Source: Pseudopyrenochaeta lycopersici (Eukaryota; Ascomycota; Dothideomycetes; Pleosporales; Pseudopyrenochaetaceae). From it: DNA of 64,000 bases. Both the position numbers and the translations under genes were made by a program. The stretch's first letter is position 1. Each line of letters begins with the position of its first letter. Under the pieces are notes generated by a model. That model searched no databases, was not told where the DNA came from, and saw only the letters and a list, made by a program, of their open reading frames with translations. Where the stretch lies: contig NHZP01000015.1 of the NCBI GenBank assembly GCA_003313425.1, forward strand, positions 434,001 through 498,000. Reading direction: 5' to 3'. Shown here piece by piece: positions 35,741 through 46,555 of the stretch.

Positions 35741-36069
35741 CTATTGCGTTGTAACCTCACCATCGGCCTCGACAGTGATCTTGTCATTGCTCTGGAGCGT
35801 CGAGACCGCATCGTCAGGGATCTTGGCACTGGCCCTCAAGTTAGCAAGGCTCAGCCGGGATAAGAACTGGTCCTGGATACATACGTGAATCCCTTGATCA
35901 AGCTGAATTCGCTGACAATCTCGCCGCCCTGGTCCTTGACATGCTGCTTCGCCTTCTCGAGGTCGTCCTTGGATGCATCCTTGTTCAGAGTAACCTACAG
36001 CGTGTCAGCTCAGTCCGGCCCCCCTTGCATTCCGAAAGCGGGATACTATCGTACGTTGTACTGAGGCAT
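35741..36069 (-). CDS. PBI2: Proteinase B inhibitor (Pbi2/IB2 type, inhibitor-I9 fold), 70 aa in three exons
   Basis: A gene too short for ordinary ORF scans. Exons 36055-36069 (15 nt, MPQYN), 35885-35994 and 35741-35828 are joined by introns of 60 and 56 nt and give 70 residues. The sequence runs MPQYN then VTLNKDASKDDLEKAKQHVK and DQGGEIVSEFSLIKGFTAKI, ending VEADGEVTTQ. This is the classic fungal Pbi2 form: the beta-strand start, the helix after DASK, the GGEI turn, the invariant SLIKGF strand and the VEADG...V.TQ end that lies in the protease cleft. It resembles a free-standing subtilisin propeptide and inhibits vacuolar proteinase B in the cytosol; yeast Pbi2 with thioredoxin also forms LMA1 for vacuole fusion. 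A TTATCGATAA site lies about 250 bp upstream. Confidence 0.92.
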
Positions 36070-36561
36070 TTTAGAGAACTAGCTTCGTATGTTCAATACT
36101 GTGATGTCCAAGTTTATAGAAGTGAAGATGTGTAGTTTGATAGGTGAGTATGTCTTTGGAGAGGGGTCAAGGTGTGATTTATATATAAGACTACCCTTGG
36201 GCAATGGGCTCTTTTAAAGCCTTGGTTATGCGAAGCCTGGCTGACGATGACGTGCGCTGCCCACGGCCGACGCACGACATGCCACCATGTGAACATCTGC
36301 CCCACCAGCCCACCACGCTTATCGATAACGGGTCCGGCCATCTACGGATGCATATCACGTGCTTTTTCTTGGGATTTTAAAACAGGATAAAGTTCAAATC
36401 ATTGAGCATTGAGTGATTGTGTATTGATGTTGATTGAAGTCGCGGGTGCTTTCATTCTCGGAATTTATTCCTCTGTACAAATTACGCCTCGTTCATTATT
36501 GCTAGCAACGGGAGAGCTCCTGCCCACGAGATATATACTCTCCTCCTATATAGGATACAGC
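36070..36561. other. Intergenic; promoter of the proteinase B inhibitor
   Basis: A 492-bp gap upstream of the inhibitor gene and downstream of the transporter gene, both minus strand. It contains one TTATCGATAA palindrome and no coding frame that I believe. Confidence 0.5.
36319..36328. promoter_or_regulatory. TTATCGATAA palindrome upstream of the proteinase B inhibitor gene
   Basis: Second exact copy of this palindrome, 250-259 bp before the inhibitor's ATG. The transporter gene ends a further 230 bp along, so the site most likely serves the inhibitor. Confidence 0.4.
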
Positions 36562-38148
36562 TCACGACTTAGGGACGCTCTCAACCATCTCCGCATCCAG
36601 AGCGCCCTTCTCGCGCCTGAGCTCCTGTACGGTGCTCTCACCTGAAAACAATTTGTCGACATCCTCCAACTCGAGGCCCTTGGTCTCGGGGAAGAAGACA
36701 TAGATGATGGGCACCCAGAGAGCGTTGAGGACGGCGAAGATGATGTAGGTGCGCCAGCCGATGTTGTTGATTGCGGGAGGTGTGATCTGGACAATAATGT
36801 AGTTGCAGATCCAGTTAGCAGCAGTGGAGATGGATGAGCCGCGCTGTCGCAGACGGAGGGGAAGAATTTCAGAGCTGCAATGAATATTAGCCTCTGCGTC
36901 ATGCTAAACATAATTTCGGTTTACTTACGGATATACCCAAACGGTGGCTTGGAAACCAATGGTGAAAGCACCCTGGAAGACGAAAAGCATAGCTGCAGCT
37001 GCGATACCAGCGCTGGTCGCTGACGCAGTGTTGAACTGTACTTGGTAGATGAGGCCGGCCTGTACAGCCATAACAATAGCCATCACGCTGATCATGGACA
37101 ATAGCAGCGGGCGTCGTCCGATACGGTCGATGAGGAACCAGGGAATAAACGATGCAACGAAGAACCATGTCTGCAAGAAGCCGCTCATTAGGGATGCCAT
37201 ATGCGTATCAAAGCCAATACTCTTCTCAAACAATGTGCCGGAATAGTAGATGATGGCATTGATACCGCCCAACTGCTGGAAGATCTGGATTCCGCATGCA
37301 ATCAAGAAGCGTCTGCGGGACTTGATCGGGTCGCTGCGGATAATGTCTTTCCAGCCAGCCTGCCGCGAATTCTCGTACGCGACGGTCTCAGTGATGACAG
37401 TGTGCAGGCGCTGAACTTCAGTATCATCTTCAGATGTGTTGGCAATGCGAGCGAGCACCTTTAAGCACTCATCCGGCCGATCGTGAGCAGCCAGCCATCT
37501 CGGAGTCTCAGGAATGAGGAACAAGAGGCCCAGAATACCGAAAAGGATGACAACCTGAAGAATAGTTGGGATCCTCCACGCATAACTCGAAGTATGAGAA
37601 ACAAACGCGAAATCGATCCAGTACACTAACAGGATACCGAAGTTCAAGGTGGATAGCTGGGCGCAGACATAGATACCACGGCTAGCTTTGGGGCTGAACT
37701 CGGCCTGCATGACAGGTACAGTCGAGTTGATGAAACCTAGGCCGACGCCGGATACAACGCGACCGACGATAAGATGTGCACGGCTGTAAGCAGTAGCCTG
37801 GAGCAGGGCGCCAATCATGCTAATAATGGCTCCAATCCCCACACTCTTGCGACGACCGAGGCGTTCTCCAAAGAGAGCTGTTGCGATGGCACCAAGGAAA
37901 CAGCCGACTAGAGGAGAGAATTAGCACACAGATTCTTTTCCAAGAACTATCGTTGTGGCAATCTTACTCTCGAAGATTGCGACAATAGTTCCAATCATGT
38001 TTGGAGACGGCTTGTTAAACGTCTTGTTGAACGCTGGCGCGCCGACAAGACCACCCATCAGACCATTGTCAAATCCGATAAGCATGAATCCGAGCGAAGT
38101 CAGGGCGCTGACTGTGAGCATAAGAGCTCGGCCCCTAAGTTCTGGCAT
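36562..38148 (-). CDS. MFS sugar transporter (hexose/monosaccharide type)
   Basis: Three exons (37968-38148, 36929-37907, 36562-36874) with introns of 60 and 54 nt encode 490 residues. Twelve hydrophobic segments are visible. Family signatures of the sugar-porter group are all present: FMLIGFDNGLMGGLVG in TM1, FGERLGRRKSVGIGA between TM2 and TM3, IVGRVVSGVGLGFINSTVPV, the loop PETPRWLAAHDRPDECLKVL, FQQLGGINAIIYYSGTLFEK in TM7, DRIGRRPLLL between TM8 and TM9, and FFPETKGLELEDVDKLF after TM12. It should carry a monosaccharide with a proton or by facilitated diffusion through the plasma membrane. The exact sugar cannot be told. An 18-bp perfect palindrome lies 263 bp upstream of its ATG and may be its regulator's site. 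The gene is divergent from the SMP-30-like gene. Confidence 0.93.
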
Positions 38149-39068
38149 CTTGGATGCAGATGTTCAAGGAGAAATGTGGGTATGCTAGTAATAAGAAAGT
38201 GGAGTTGACAAGATTTCCCCACAGCTAGATGCTTTCGATGCACGATGGACAGGGAGCAAGGGTAACAAAATTCCAATGCTTTGGCGGTGTACTAAGAGGT
38301 AGGGTCCACAGCTCTTGACCACTCTGCTTGATGTACAACAAGAGCGGTATCGTGCTTTTTATGTACCTGAGACAGAGTAGTAGAGTCTTTGAAGATGCGA
38401 ATAGACGGAGCCGACCCCATGGGGTCGGTAGAGAGTTGCAAATCCCGCGGGATCTGCTTCTGGTTGCTGGAGCGTACCATGCTATCGAACCATCAAACGG
38501 CGAACTTACGAGTCAAACCAAAAAGGAGGAGCTGCGTGTGATGCGACGATGTTACTAGGCTGCGGGGCGCGATCCAGAACGTGGTGACGGTCAGCGCCAC
38601 TTCCTACTATTGGTTGGATCACTAGCTCGGAGGCAGCCCCGGTAGCCCTTTGTTTGACTCGAGGCTGTTTGCGCTTCACATAGTGTACTGGCATACGAGT
38701 CCGCCCTAGCTAATTCACCGGTCCGACCGAGGAGTTCGGCAATTGAGAACAGCTCCATCAAATACCGCACAGCATCACCAGGTCGGCTTGATCGTCGAGC
38801 GGACCGGCTCCAAACGCCGCAAGGCAGTCGGCAACTGTGAAGACCGGGCTGGTACTTTCCGAGTATTCTACGGTCGTCCCAAAGGTTGTGAGGATATTGA
38901 AGAGGTTTTTATCATTTCCGTCGAATGATACTGTAAACAGCCATTTCACTGCCTCGAACCACAAAGCACGCTTATCGAGTTACGGACCCGCCCAACACAC
39001 CCTCCTCCAAGTAAGCAGCATTTGCTCACTTTCTTCGCCCAGCGGATTGGAACTTGGAACTTGCCATC
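38149..39068. other. Divergent intergenic region of the sugar transporter and SMP-30-like genes
   Basis: A 920-bp shared 5' region with a notable 18-bp palindrome. Overlapping short frames on both strands (38292-38964) lack support. Confidence 0.5.
38411..38428. promoter_or_regulatory. 18-bp perfect palindrome CCGACCCCATGGGGTCGG
   Basis: Every base pairs with its mirror partner. It begins with CCG and ends with CGG separated by 12 bases, the everted-triplet layout used by dimeric Zn2Cys6 fungal activators, and its core holds CCCC/GGGG steps. It lies between the divergent transporter and SMP-30-like genes. Function is inferred only from form and position. Confidence 0.45.
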
Positions 39069-40332
39069 ATGGCCAATCTACCGTCGGAGTTTAAAGTGTA
39101 CGACGAAGCCGCACGTGCCATCTTGGGCTCATCACCAAAACTTGAGCTACTCCTAGAGAATAACGACTACCCCTTCGCACACGAAGCAGGTGTCTTCATC
39201 CCTGAAGAGAATGCCCTCTATATTACGAGCAATCAATATGAGCACCCCAAGACAAAGCAGGCACACATTCAGATATGCAGGGTCATGCTACCACCAGACG
39301 CCCATAGCACCGAAACAAAGTGTGAAGAGATAGAAGCTAGCAATATCCCCTTGGCAAATGGCGGTGTCAATTACAAAGACGGCATTCTATTCTGTGCGCA
39401 AGGCACACTCAACACCCCTGGGGGTCTCGCATACCTGCCGCTTCCCAATTCGTCATCAACCACCAACACCACCACCGCTACCAAACCCCAGTACGCTGCT
39501 TCCCTGCTGCTAACTTCCTTCCATGGGCGCCCCTTCAATTCGCCCAACGATGTAGTTGTCCATTCTGACGGCTCGATTTGGTTCACCGATCCAATCTATG
39601 GCTCCGAGCAAGGCATTCGCCCGCGGCCACGGCTGCCAAACCAAGTGTATCGCTTCGACCCTGCGACGGGCGGGGTGAGGGCGATGGCTGATGGGTTTGG
39701 GCGCCCGAATGGGATTTGCTTCAGCCCGGATGAGAAGGTTGTGTATGTGACGGATACGGATTGGATTCATGGTGATGGGACGACGGATGATACGAGGGCT
39801 TCACACATGTATGTTATTCCTTCATTATTCTTACAAACATCTCAAATGCTAGAATCATTCATCATGGATTTCCTCATAAAGTGCAGCATCAGACTTGCTC
39901 AGTCACGCCAGCCATACACGCTCCTTCGCACTCCCTTTTACCCTACCACTCTCCATTACCTTACCAACTATCCCACACCCCTGTCTCTACCTACATAGTA
40001 ACAAAAACTAACAACCCACCTTCAGCTACGCCTTCGATCTAACCCACCACTCCAACTCCCTCTTCCTAACCTCGCGGCGCCTCTTCGCCATGGCCGACAC
40101 AGGCATCCCTGACGGCATCAAATGCGACGTTCATGGCAACGTGTACAGCGGGTGCGGCGACGGCGTTAACATCTGGTCGCCAGGTGGCGTATTGCTCGCC
40201 AAGATCCTGGTCGAGGGTGGGGTCGCGAATTTCTGCTTCGGCCATAAGGGCCAGTTGTTTCTGCTAAATGAAAATAGGCTGTGGCGTGCACAGATCGATG
40301 AGGGGTGTAGGGGCGCGCTGTTGGGGCTCTAA
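39069..40332 (+). CDS. SMP-30/gluconolactonase-like beta-propeller protein
   Basis: Two exons (39069-39808, 40026-40332) with a 217-nt intron encode 348 residues. The fold is shown by AHEAGVFIPEENALYITSNQ (first metal ligand Glu), the motif FNSPNDVVVHSDGSIWFTDP with the canonical NSPND metal site, NGICFSPDEKVVYVTDTD and IPDGIKCDVHGNVYSGCGDG, then a last blade VANFCFGHKGQLFLL. These are the signatures of lactonases that open sugar or aldonate lactones with a bound divalent metal. No signal peptide is seen, so it should be cytosolic. The neighbouring sugar transporter shares the upstream region, which might mean coordinated sugar use (inference). The intron is unusually long, and the frame stays open 63 codons into it. 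Confidence 0.88.
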
Positions 40333-40552
40333 ATGATGGGCTGGAGGGTTGCGGGAATAGAGGAGTATGGACTGGAATTGAATTAATGCTACAAGTCATG
40401 GGAAGAAAAAGGCTTTGAAGATATGATCGAGCCTGGAAATTTTATGCATTGATATTGCACAGACTATAGTATGCCGGGGTTGCGCCATAAATGCTGAATC
40501 AAAAGCGTATTTGGACATGCACGCTTAAACAATGCTCCTTTATAGCAGTGTC

Positions 40553-43500
40553 TTACTTTCTCCTCTTGCCTCCTCCCCCACCAGCACTTTCACCCTCCTG
40601 ATGTCTTCTCTTCTTGCCCTCTCTCTGCCAATATTCTTGCTTCTCTCTCTTCTCCCTCTCGCTCCTCTTCTCTGCATTCTCTGCAACCTTCCTCTTATAC
40701 GGATCCTTCCTCTCCTCTTGTTTCTTCCTCCTACGCTCCACCTTATCATTCCGAATTGCAATGACCTGATCCATGAGCCTGCGCGCTTTCTTTTCTTCGC
40801 CACCCAGCACAACGGCGCGCTTCTGCAAGTAGGTGGGTTTATTTTGGGGTTTCATGGCTGCGATTTGCGATTTGAAGGGCAGGTCTGCCGCAAGTTTGCG
40901 GGGGACACGGAGCGGATTGAAGACCCTCGTCTCCCGCTCGATCTTGCGGTAGGCGGAGTTCTTTTCAGCAGGTGTCGCGATGCCATTCTCATATCGTACA
41001 AGACCTGTGAGACGCATACCCGTCCAACTCGTGCTCTCACCATCTTGCTCGGCGGTCGCGGGGGCGAGGAGATTGGAGACGGTGTTATAGAATCGGCGAG
41101 GCTTGATTGGGTACCATGCTCTCAGGAATACGATGTCGCTCATCAAAATCTTGTCTTCGAAAGTAGCTCGGAAATTGCCCTCGGGTTTGCTCAGCGCGCG
41201 CTTGATTTGTCCGCGAACGCCTGAGACCGTACGAATACTTGCACCTTCGAATTTTGCAATCTCCAGGCTAGACTTGAACATGTCCTTGATGAAAGCCGTG
41301 TTCTTGAAGATCTTGTATGGATGTCCCGTAAGTTTCAACTTCTTCACAATCTCAGTGCTCTCATCGACATTAAGCACAACACCTGTTGCCGCAATTCTGA
41401 ATCCCGGCGTTTTGTTCGACAAGCTCTGTATGCACACAAAACCTGTGTTGGGTGCGACGAGCGGGCCGTAGAAGGTGCCAAAACAATGCATATGCTCCGG
41501 TGTGTATTTTAGCATGCGGTTCCTCGTTCGCGAATCCGATATACTGTAGATGGGTAGTGTTTGGAAGCGCCGCCAGCCCAGGGAGAAGATGAGTGGGTCG
41601 TTAGTTTTGAGAATCTTCTTGTGCCATCTATGCCTCTTGATCCTGATTTGAACATAGCCAAAGCGTTCTTCCGTAGGTGTGAGACCGCCGATAAGGATAG
41701 GGAAGCGCGGGTTGAAGTGTGCAGAGAACTCGTAGGGCACCTTCTCGAGCACAATGCGAGCATATGTGCCTGCTTTGTGGCCTTCGACGCGTACACGAGA
41801 GATTTCGTCTAGCTGGTCGAACTCGGCACGGTTGATGTCGAGCTGCTTTTGAATCAAAGCCTTCTGAGCGTCATACCAGTCGTCTTCGCCGAATTCTTCT
41901 TCCTCTCCTGCTTCCTTTCGCGCGTCGGCTTTGTCATTCATGAAGCCTTCTTTGTCTTCTTCCTCGAAGCGTAATTTGAGCTCTTCTTTCCGCTTTGCGT
42001 TCCGTTCGCGCTCTTCTTCAATGGACTTGGCCTCATTATCTTGTTCTTGCTTAGCTTCCTCGCCGCCATGCTTCTCGCCTGTTTCGAGATCTTCGAATTC
42101 GCCATCACCTTCATCGTTCTCGTCGAAGCCTTCAAAGTCATCATCTCCCTCTTCTGCGTTGCCTGACTTGCCATTCATATGGCCTGTAGCAAATCGACTC
42201 ATGAGGGTTTGAACATTATCTTCATCATCCCACTTTTCTGCGAGTTCCTCATAATTGAACCTTGGGATATAGCGATCTTCATCATTCGCAGCATCTGCAG
42301 ATTTGGACTTCTTGAAAAAGCCATCGTCTTCGTCTTCCTCGTCTTCGATGTCTTCTTCTTCACCTTTACCTGTCCACTTCTGTATAACATCCGCTGGTGC
42401 AAGGTCTAGATTATACATCATCTTCGCGAGATCGGTGATTCGATAGGTTTGTTTTCGTCCATGTAACTTTGCAGCAGTTTCTCGTAGATTGGATTTCCAC
42501 CGCAATGCACCATCTTCGTCGTCGTCATCGTCGTCTTCTGACTCAGAATCGCCGTCTTCGAGTTCGTCTAGATCTTGCTCGTCCCCTGATATGGAACCAA
42601 GATCTGAGTCACTGTCTGCAAATGCGACGTCCTCAGCTGTATCACCATTGATATCCTTTTCTTTACGCGCGAATTTTGGCTTCCGATTCGATGCACCATC
42701 TGCTTCCAGGAATCCCGTATCGTCCTCATCATCGTCGGCATCGCTGTGGTCCTGTTGCAGCTCCTCATCGTCGCTATCAATACCGTCCAGGTCTGCGTCG
42801 TCTATCTCGTCGGCGTCCGCAGCTCTAGCTGTCCGTTGCGATCTTCTTCCAGTGTTCTCAGCGTCTTGCTCTACATCCTGATTGTCGATAAGCTCGCCAC
42901 CACTGAAAAGCCTGAACCCTCGATCATCCTCGCCCAGCAACTTCCGTCCGCCTTGCAGACCGATCATCATCTGCTCGCCTAAACCTCGCTCAGAGTAGTC
43001 GGCTTCCGGATCGAACGTGGCTGTTTTTACATCAATGTACACGGCATCTTTGTCGACCAATACTCCGCCAACATCCGACATGGGCGCATACAGAATCTTC
43101 TGCTTGTCGCCTAACCTTGTGCGCTTCTTCTTCCCAGAGACTTTCTCGACCTGCTTCTCTGCATATGGAGTAGGACACGGGTCTGGTAGAGCTTCCGTCG
43201 ATGTGACTGTGAGATCGCCAACACCGGGTATGTGTACGCGCGACCCACCTGCTGGGAAGTTTGTGCCGCGTAGGTATCCATATAGCGCTATCGATCGATC
43301 GCATTTTGGGTTCTGTTCGATATCGGTAGGCGGTGTAATATCCAGAATTCTATCCGCTAAACAATACGGATGCGAATTTCTCCACACCAGGGGTCGCGGA
43401 TTCTTCATGACGCTCAGAAATCTCGTGAGATTCATGACTTCTCTGTCGGGATACCTCCCATTGACGACACCGCTAAGGTAGAAAAGCTTGGCACCCTGGT

Positions 43501-44131
43501 ACAATTCGCTCCAAAACCTATGCTTCAGCCTCTTCTTCTGCAGCTTGAGCGTCTCCTGCTTCCTGAACAAGTCCAAATGCGTCAAGATACCAAATACATT
43601 TCCAGGCATACCGCTCGCGCTGAGCACGTTTAAGAATTCCATGGTCTCCATTTCAAAGCCATAATTGCCGTCAATCATGAGCAGTACAATGTCCACCACT
43701 TTTGCAATATCAATCATGCTAGCAAGCGAGTCGGCAGGACATTCCATGAACGTGAGACGCCGCCGTTTCGAAGTAACAACTGTGAGGGGCCCGGTCGGTG
43801 TTGAGATTGTTTGCTTGGTGTATCGTCTGATCAAGCTCTTTATAAGGGTTGTTTTTCCTACACCTGGCGGTCCGACGACGCCTACGATGATCGGAGGAGC
43901 TTCTTCGGGAAGACGGTCGACGAGTGGGACATGGAGGCGCTTTTCTTTGACCTGCCACTGTTAGCAATCCTCAAGCACGAATCATTGGAGCTACCGTACT
44001 TCTGTAGAGCGCGCTGCCTGCTTTCGCAACCTTCCTGGCGCCGCATATGCAAAGGCCTTGGGATTTGGCCCTCCAGAATGCGCCTTCTTCTCTTTCGAAG
44101 GCCTGTGGGCCCTGTTACCTTGGTCCGCCAT
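40553..44131 (-). CDS. BMS1: Ribosome biogenesis GTPase Bms1
   Basis: Two exons (44000-44131, 40553-43951) with a 48-nt intron encode 1176 residues, matching yeast Bms1 (1183). The N-terminus is the lysine-rich MADQGNRAHRPSKEKKAHSG. The GTPase domain has the P-loop GVVGPPGVGKTTLIKS (71-78), LTVVTSKRRRLTFMECP and GILTHLDLFRKQETLKLQKK. Long acidic stretches run from about 370 to 660 (DDEDDTGFLEADG, DSESEDDDDDDEDG), then the conserved AARP2CN and C-terminal RIKRHRWHKKILKTNDPLIF, SLGWRRFQTLPIYSISD, and LSDIVFLRAWYPIKPRRFYN-like region. The C-terminus is a basic RRRKKQEERKDPYKRKVAEN tail. Bms1 binds Rcl1 and the U3 particle for 18S rRNA processing. Acidic codon runs create long open antisense frames. 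It lies 221 bp from the convergent SMP-30-like gene. Confidence 0.97.
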
Positions 44132-44839
44132 GGTCACGGGTGCCTGACTGCTCTGTCCGTTCCCTCGAAGAAAATGGGGCCAGGCTTCAGATACAGTCGA
44201 CAGCGCTGACAGCAGACGTCGTGCGCGCAAGGTGAGATTCGGCAGCGAGCACTTTCGAGATTCGCGGTTCACGAACTTTTTCGACGCTAATTGTTGCGCT
44301 AATGCCCCGAACGCAGGGTTCTCTTATCGATAAGCCCAGCTTCTTTCCATGTAGTGGGGCACATTCTGGACGATATCTTGAATTCTGACCTTCTAAGGCC
44401 TCGGGCAAAAGGTGGGTGGCGAAATCCAATTAAGAAATTATTCATTGAAGTATAGCGACGATTGTTAGCTCACAAATCCGTAATGTTACTATTAGCGCCA
44501 CGGCCCAGAAAGATCAACTTCCAGTTTTCACAACCAGTATCTATTACTATAGAGCAATATCCAAATGTTTTCACGACTATAAAGCTAGATAATATGAACA
44601 GTGCGGTCGCCGAACCATTGCTCAAAATTTGAGCCTACACTCGTGATTGGCCCATTGAATATCGAACAAGCGCTCTGCCAAGAAGCGTAGAGCATGACAA
44701 AGTCGTTGAGATGGTAGAAGAGATCTTTAGGAGCAGGTTGCGAAGGCGCCAGCCATCATCAAATAGTAGCAAAGGAATGGAAGAGACTACGCACAAGGGC
44801 GGGCTACACGAAGAAGCAAATTTGACTATATTTCTCAAT
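44132..44839. other. Intergenic; BMS1 promoter
   Basis: A 708-bp gap between two minus-strand genes, with the third TTATCGATAA copy at 44334-44343. The region 44420-44620 is AT-rich. No gene was recognised. Confidence 0.5.
44334..44343. promoter_or_regulatory. TTATCGATAA palindrome upstream of BMS1
   Basis: Third exact copy, here extended to the 12-bp palindrome CTTATCGATAAG (44333-44344), 203-212 bp before the BMS1 start codon. Confidence 0.4.
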
Positions 44840-46555
44840 TCAGCGATACATCTTTCGGCTTACTACCTTACCACTTCCTACAGAGTTCACGTCAAGCTTC
44901 GTGACGATCTTCTCTGCACCGAGAGGTCCCTCTCCATCGGGCTCTACGCAAAAGCCCATATATAACCGCCTATCCAATTTTCCTGACAAGCCGGCTCCTT
45001 TTAGCAAATCCAATCTGCTCCTCTCAACACTCGCAAGAATGGATACAACATTGAGACCTTCGCCTATGGGCGAGTGAGACCAAAATGCCAGTCTACTTGC
45101 AAGTAGGAAAACCATCATCACTGGGTTTAGCAGCAGCACAAGTGCAATCTTCCACCCTCGCTTAATAACAACTGCTTCCAGCGTTTCGGTCATCGTTGCA
45201 TCGTACAACATGGTGCGCCGCCACGCTTGAGGAAATTTTTCTCCGTGGGAAGCCCAGGTCTCAGGCCCTGCCCATGCTGTGAGGCGTGCCCATACCATCA
45301 GACCCAGCGGGGCTGCCATTGTGCGTTCCATCTTTTCGGCTGTGTCCTCAAGCGCGCTGGACGGACTGTGCTCACGGAAGCGTAAGTCGAATTCAACCAG
45401 AGCATTTAGGAACAGTTCTGCAAGAGAGATGAAGTGCTTGCTGAGCAGTCCATTATCTGGCAATCTTCGGGAATCCTTTGGTGAAGCGTTCTGTAGCAGA
45501 ATAGTAGTGCGAGTGATGTGCCACGTAGCCACGTAGTTCTCGCGCCATAATACGTATAACTGTGCTTGCCCCCCAAAAGTTTCATTCTTGGTTAAGTCGT
45601 ATGCTGCATGGTATATTTCTGTATTGTTCATAGTGCTCGGTGTATATATCCCCTGGCTATATTGACCTCCACCCCAGACCCAAATGTTGGCCACATGGGA
45701 TGAAGGGTCGAGCGGATTTCCTTCGGCCATGGCTTGATCAAGTTGGTCGGCGCTCAGAGGCATATCTTTACTCTGAGAGCATACTATTGCTGCCACAGTG
45801 CCGGTAATATACTTAGTCTGACGGCTGTCAAGGTTGGCTTGTTCTTGGAACAGGTACTGCGGCATTGACCCATCAAGGATAACCGCAGTATCCCTGTCTA
45901 TGACATATGTATTGAAACCGTAGACTTTTTTATCGCCGCCTTCTCCTTGGAACCACGGCAACGTAGCATTGATGAAATGAGACAATCCGAACCCAATATT
46001 CTGCGTACCCGGCGGGCCTGTCAAGCCGACAGGTACTTGAAACGTAGCTCTCTCAAATTGGGCTCTGCCACCTCCCAAGTTCTTATAAGCTATACTGAGA
46101 CTCGGTGCAATTGCCAACATAGTGGTGAGTGCCACTTTAAAGCGCCAATGAGTTTTGTCTGCGAAAGGATCCGATCGTAAGACCGCATCAATGTTCTGCA
46201 CAGTCGACGCGTTTGTATATGTAGCCAGTACGAAGAATACCTGTCGAAGAGTGTGTTGCGTACACCATCCCATAATTGTCAGGCACAGACCCACCCAGAT
46301 GAATTGATAATCTTGACCAAAATATACGGCCCACTTCGGAACGAAGACGACCAAAATTGCGATCAACGACGCAAAAAGGCAAGCAAGCAGTGCAAGTATA
46401 TCTGTTCTAGTGATCGGTGTACGCTTGGCTGGTATTCCGTACTGAAGAGGAGGAGGTGGTGGTGATACGGGAGGGGGCGTTGAGCGCGGGTATAGTTCGA
46501 GGAGGTGAGAGTCCGGTGCTTTTGCATGGTTCATGGTGGTTGAATACTTCTTCAT
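44840..46555 (-). CDS. Large membrane protein of unknown function (fungal hypothetical)
   Basis: A single open frame of 571 residues. The first 50 residues are proline-rich (STPPPVSPPPPPLQYG). Hydrophobic segments follow at about 55-75 (ILALLACLFASLIAILVVFV), 85-100 (FIWVGLCLTIMGWC) and 140-160 (ALTTMLAIAPSLSIAY). Then comes a long extracytoplasmic region, about 165-440, with several NxT/S sites (HFINATLPWF, MNNTEIY, LTKNETFGG), and a C-terminal TM near 480 (IALVLLLNPVMMVFLLASRL) before a short tail. I do not recognise a named family; the layout of N-terminal TMs, a glycosylated middle and one late TM recurs in Pezizomycotina-specific paralogue families of unknown role. A second Met at codon 8 (MNHAKAPD) is an alternative start. 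No regulatory clue is visible. Confidence 0.8.
   Translation of the reverse strand: MKKYSTTMNHAKAPDSHLLELYPRSTPPPVSPPPPPLQYGIPAKRTPITRTDILALLACLFASLIAILVVFVPKWAVYFGQDYQFIWVGLCLTIMGWCTQHTLRQVFFVLATYTNASTVQNIDAVLRSDPFADKTHWRFKVALTTMLAIAPSLSIAYKNLGGGRAQFERATFQVPVGLTGPPGTQNIGFGLSHFINATLPWFQGEGGDKKVYGFNTYVIDRDTAVILDGSMPQYLFQEQANLDSRQTKYITGTVAAIVCSQSKDMPLSADQLDQAMAEGNPLDPSSHVANIWVWGGGQYSQGIYTPSTMNNTEIYHAAYDLTKNETFGGQAQLYVLWRENYVATWHITRTTILLQNASPKDSRRLPDNGLLSKHFISLAELFLNALVEFDLRFREHSPSSALEDTAEKMERTMAAPLGLMVWARLTAWAGPETWASHGEKFPQAWRRTMLYDATMTETLEAVVIKRGWKIALVLLLNPVMMVFLLASRLAFWSHSPIGEGLNVVSILASVERSRLDLLKGAGLSGKLDRRLYMGFCVEPDGEGPLGAEKIVTKLDVNSVGSGKVVSRKMYR

Noticed and set aside
40532..42881. Several long plus-strand frames (230, 122, 130 and 93 codons) opposite BMS1
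   Set aside because: They are antisense shadows of BMS1's Asp/Glu- and Lys/Arg-rich codon runs, read as Ser- or Leu-rich frames with no domain.
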